Shown piece after piece: positions 61,390 through 63,249 of a DNA stretch of 63,249 nucleotides (the stretch's first letter is position 1; every line of letters starts with the position of its first letter). The translations under genes and the position numbers were made by a program. The notes below the pieces were generated by a model. The model worked only from the letters and a program-made list of their open reading frames with translations, ran no database searches and was not told the origin of the DNA. Origin of the DNA: Kiloniellaceae bacterium (GTDB lineage Bacteria; Pseudomonadota; Alphaproteobacteria; Kiloniellales; J153); assembly GCA_021776095.1 (NCBI GenBank), contig JAJFGO010000121.1:1-63249 (forward strand), written 5' to 3'.

Positions 61390-62391
61390 TTAGCCGCCGG
61401 TGACGCTCATGTGGCGGCCGACAGCGGGGCCCTGGTGGTTGCGGTCGATGATGAAGTCGTGACCCTTGGGCTTGCGCGCGATCGCGTCATGGATCGCGCC
61501 GTCGAGCAAGGCGTCGTCGTCGCTTTCGCGCAAGGGCGCGCGCAGATCGGCGGCGTCCTCCTGGCCCAGACACATATACAGTGTGCCCGTGCAGGTCAGG
61601 CGCACCCGGTTGCAGCTTTCGCAGAAGTTGTGAGTCATGGGCGTGATGAAGCCGAGGCGCCCGCCGGTTTCGCGCACGCTCATGTACCGCGCCGGACCGC
61701 CGGTCTTGTGGTCGTTCTCTTCCAGGGTCCAGTTTTCGCGCAGGCGGCCGCGAAGGACCGACAGCGGCAGGTACTGATCGACCCGGTTCTCGCCACCGAT
61801 ATCGCCCATGGGCATGACCTCGATGAAGGTCAGGTCGAAGCCCTCGTCGCCGCACCAGGCGATCATGCGGTCGAACTCGTCGTCGTTGACGCCCTTGAGC
61901 GCGACCGTGTTGATCTTGACCTTCAGGCCAGCGGCCTTGGCCGCTTGCAGCCCGGCCATGACCTTGTCGAACTTGCCCCAGCGGGTGATGGCCGCGAACT
62001 TGTCCGGGTTCAGGGTGTCCAGCGAGACGTTGATCCGCCGCATGCCCAGATCCGCCAAATCCTGCGCGAAGCGATCGAGCTGGCTGCCGTTCGTGGTCAG
62101 CGTCAGCTCATCCAGCGCGCCGCTTTTCAGATGGCGCGACAGGCCGCGGAACAGGCTGATGATGTTGCGCCTTACCAAGGGTTCGCCGCCGGTCATGCGC
62201 AGCTTTCGCACGCCCAGGCGGACAAAGGCGTCGCAAACCCGCTCCAACTCCTCCAGCGAGAGGATTTGCGCCTTCGGCAGGAAGGTCATGTCCTCGGACA
62301 TGCAATAGACGCAGCGAAAGTCGCAGCGGTCCGTGACCGACACCCGCAAATAATTGATCGCCCGGCCAAAGGGATCGATCATCTCAGCCAT
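61390..62391 (-). CDS. moaA: GTP 3',8-cyclase MoaA (molybdenum cofactor synthesis)
   Basis: The 333-residue radical-SAM enzyme starts the molybdopterin pathway from GTP. It has the radical-SAM cluster [30 protein letters not shown], and the second Fe-S cluster in [18 protein letters not shown]. It lacks the usual C-terminal double glycine only by a few residues (VTGG is present). GGGAG precedes ATG 62391. Confidence 0.95.
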   Translation of the reverse strand: MAEMIDPFGRAINYLRVSVTDRCDFRCVYCMSEDMTFLPKAQILSLEELERVCDAFVRLGVRKLRMTGGEPLVRRNIISLFRGLSRHLKSGALDELTLTTNGSQLDRFAQDLADLGMRRINVSLDTLNPDKFAAITRWGKFDKVMAGLQAAKAAGLKVKINTVALKGVNDDEFDRMIAWCGDEGFDLTFIEVMPMGDIGGENRVDQYLPLSVLRGRLRENWTLEENDHKTGGPARYMSVRETGGRLGFITPMTHNFCESCNRVRLTCTGTLYMCLGQEDAADLRAPLRESDDDALLDGAIHDAIARKPKGHDFIIDRNHQGPAVGRHMSVTGG

Positions 62392-62586
62392 GCAATGCTC
62401 CCGGGCCGGTCTCTTTTCGAGACCAATTTGATACGCTTGGATAAGAGTATAGTCGACAAGGGCCGCCATTTCACCCCCTGCTTTCATGCGGGTTTGGCGG
62501 GGCCTCCGCCGCTTGGCAAGACTGCCGGCTCAAACGTACATTGGGCTCATGAAGACGTATGCGAACGTTGAGCGCGCCGCGCCCTG

Positions 62587-62656
62587 GTCCTTCGACAGGC
62601 TCAGGATAAGGGCGCTACGGTAAGGATTTGTCCTCATCCTGAGCCTGTCGAAGGAC
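62587..62656. repeat. CTTCGACA palindromic repeat, copy 4
   Basis: The first arm, CCTTCGACAGGCTCAGGAT (62589-62607), is the perfect reverse complement of the second, ATCCTGAGCCTGTCGAAGG (62636-62654); the pairing extends two more bases on each side, to 62587 and 62656. Confidence 0.85.
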
Positions 62657-62686
62657 GTGGACAAGTCCGTGATCAAGAGGTCTCCC

Positions 62687-63031
62687 ATGGAACAATCCGG
62701 AGATCCCTCCGGCCAAGAGGCCCCGGCGAAGCGCGTCGCGCTCGACCGGCCCGTGGCGCGGGTCGTGGCGCTCGGCGTTTTCCTGTGCGTGGCCGCGATC
62801 TTGGCCTGGATTCACCGCGACGACCTGATGCCGCCGCCCGAGGCGCCGGCCCTGGCGGCCGACGATCCGGTCGCCCTGTGCTTGGCGGCACGGGCCGAGG
62901 ATATCGACCAGATGCGCGCCGACGGCGTGATCGACGAGGGCCAGGCCACCCTGTTCAAGAGCCGGGCCGAGGCCCTGTGCGTGGCCCAAGAAGGCCAGGG
63001 GTCGGGACCGCCGAAATTGCCCGGCAACTAG
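62687..63031 (+). CDS. Small single-pass membrane protein of unknown function
   Basis: The 114-residue protein has one transmembrane helix (VVALGVFLCVAAILAWIH) and a short periplasmic tail with a Cys pair (VALCLAARAED ... AEALCVAQEG). AAGAGG precedes ATG 62687. No family recognised. Confidence 0.7.
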   Translation: MEQSGDPSGQEAPAKRVALDRPVARVVALGVFLCVAAILAWIHRDDLMPPPEAPALAADDPVALCLAARAEDIDQMRADGVIDEGQATLFKSRAEALCVAQEGQGSGPPKLPGN

Positions 63032-63188
63032 GTCATGACCTCGCGAATGACACGGGCCGTTCCGACGTCCGCTTGTCGGCGCAATCCGGCCATCCCCCAA
63101 CGCCATCGCGAAGGGCCGTTCGTGACCCGACTCGGACATCCGCAAAACCGAGTTCGGCCTGTAGCGGTCCGGCCAGGCAACCCAGTAC

Positions 63189-63249
63189 CTATTCAGATTT
63201 GATCAAGGTCTTCAGGTACTGCCGAGTTTCGTCGTCCCAAGAGCTGGGG
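63189..63249 (-). CDS. C-terminal end of an unidentified leftward gene
   Basis: On the minus strand the last codons read PSSWDDETRQYLKTLIKSE then TAG at 63189. The charged helical tail looks like a real protein end, but too little is visible to name it. Confidence 0.4.
   Translation of the reverse strand, partial: PSSWDDETRQYLKTLIKSE

Noticed and set aside
61255-62571. A 438-residue plus-strand ORF opposite moaA
   Set aside because: Antisense shadow of moaA, whose radical-SAM motifs are unmistakable.

Overview
This window looks like GC-rich alphaproteobacterial DNA (Rhodospirillales-like). The support is a C4-pathway 5-aminolevulinate synthase, an FnrN/FnrL-type regulator, a DUF1127 protein, a GcvA-type LysR regulator and a PEP-CTERM protein. 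All assignments were made by reading the sequence; nothing was searched or computed.

Region A (about 0.27-32.85 kb) is a genomic island. Each end carries a 399-nt direct repeat, ungapped and about 91 % identical by eye. The repeat holds the 5' half of a tRNA-Leu(UAA) gene, cut at the anticodon loop, plus the start of a secreted micrococcal-nuclease-like gene. That gene is truncated in the left copy and intact in the right. A frameshifted serine-recombinase fragment lies just inside the left repeat. Left of the island only the first 22 codons of another gene are visible.

The island cargo is a dense multiheme cytochrome system: 45 CxxCH motifs in 11 reading frames. The minus-strand left arm (0.8-5.4 kb) has a DUF4136 lipoprotein, two three-heme ORFs separated by an A9 frameshift site, a heptaheme membrane-anchored cytochrome and an Fe-S type FNR regulator. 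The plus-strand core (6-26 kb) begins with an NHL-propeller lipoprotein, two paralogous tetraheme cytochromes, a SurA/PpiC-like chaperone and an outer-membrane beta-barrel. It continues with two triheme c7-like proteins, two paralogous helical periplasmic proteins, a PilJ/NarX-N sensor-like protein, a second NHL lipoprotein and an 11-heme cytochrome. A complete System II cytochrome c maturation set follows (ResB, CcsA, TPR-TlpA), then a monoheme cytochrome, two Reg_prop beta-propellers and a Sel1 protein. The right part has a histidine kinase/OmpR-type regulator pair, a second copy of the two triheme proteins, ALA synthase and a globin with an N-terminal four-cysteine module. The layout suggests an electron route from periplasm through a porin to the cell surface, possibly with extracellular tetraheme filaments, with its own haem synthesis and maturation genes. 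A CTTACAA direct-repeat box occurs at three promoters, including that of the regulator itself. FNR-type TTGAT-N4-ATCAG boxes precede the tetraheme genes and hemA.

Region B (33-47 kb) is ordinary chromosome: SDR, DMT exporter, AbrB-type transporter, ArgE, bacteriohemerythrin, an AT-rich PD-(D/E)xK-like gene, a methyltransferase, and a LuxR regulator divergent from a class V aminotransferase/amino-acid ABC transporter/phosphatase operon.

Region C (47-63 kb) holds a GFA protein, NTF2-like, VOC, PNPOx-ferredoxin-reductase fusion, HxlR, MOSC, DMT, methyltransferases, CspA, PEP-CTERM, LysR, NAD kinase and MoaA. It is dotted with small repeats: two identical, inverted copies of a 122-bp MITE, four CTTCGACA-type palindromes, and a separate GC-rich palindrome.
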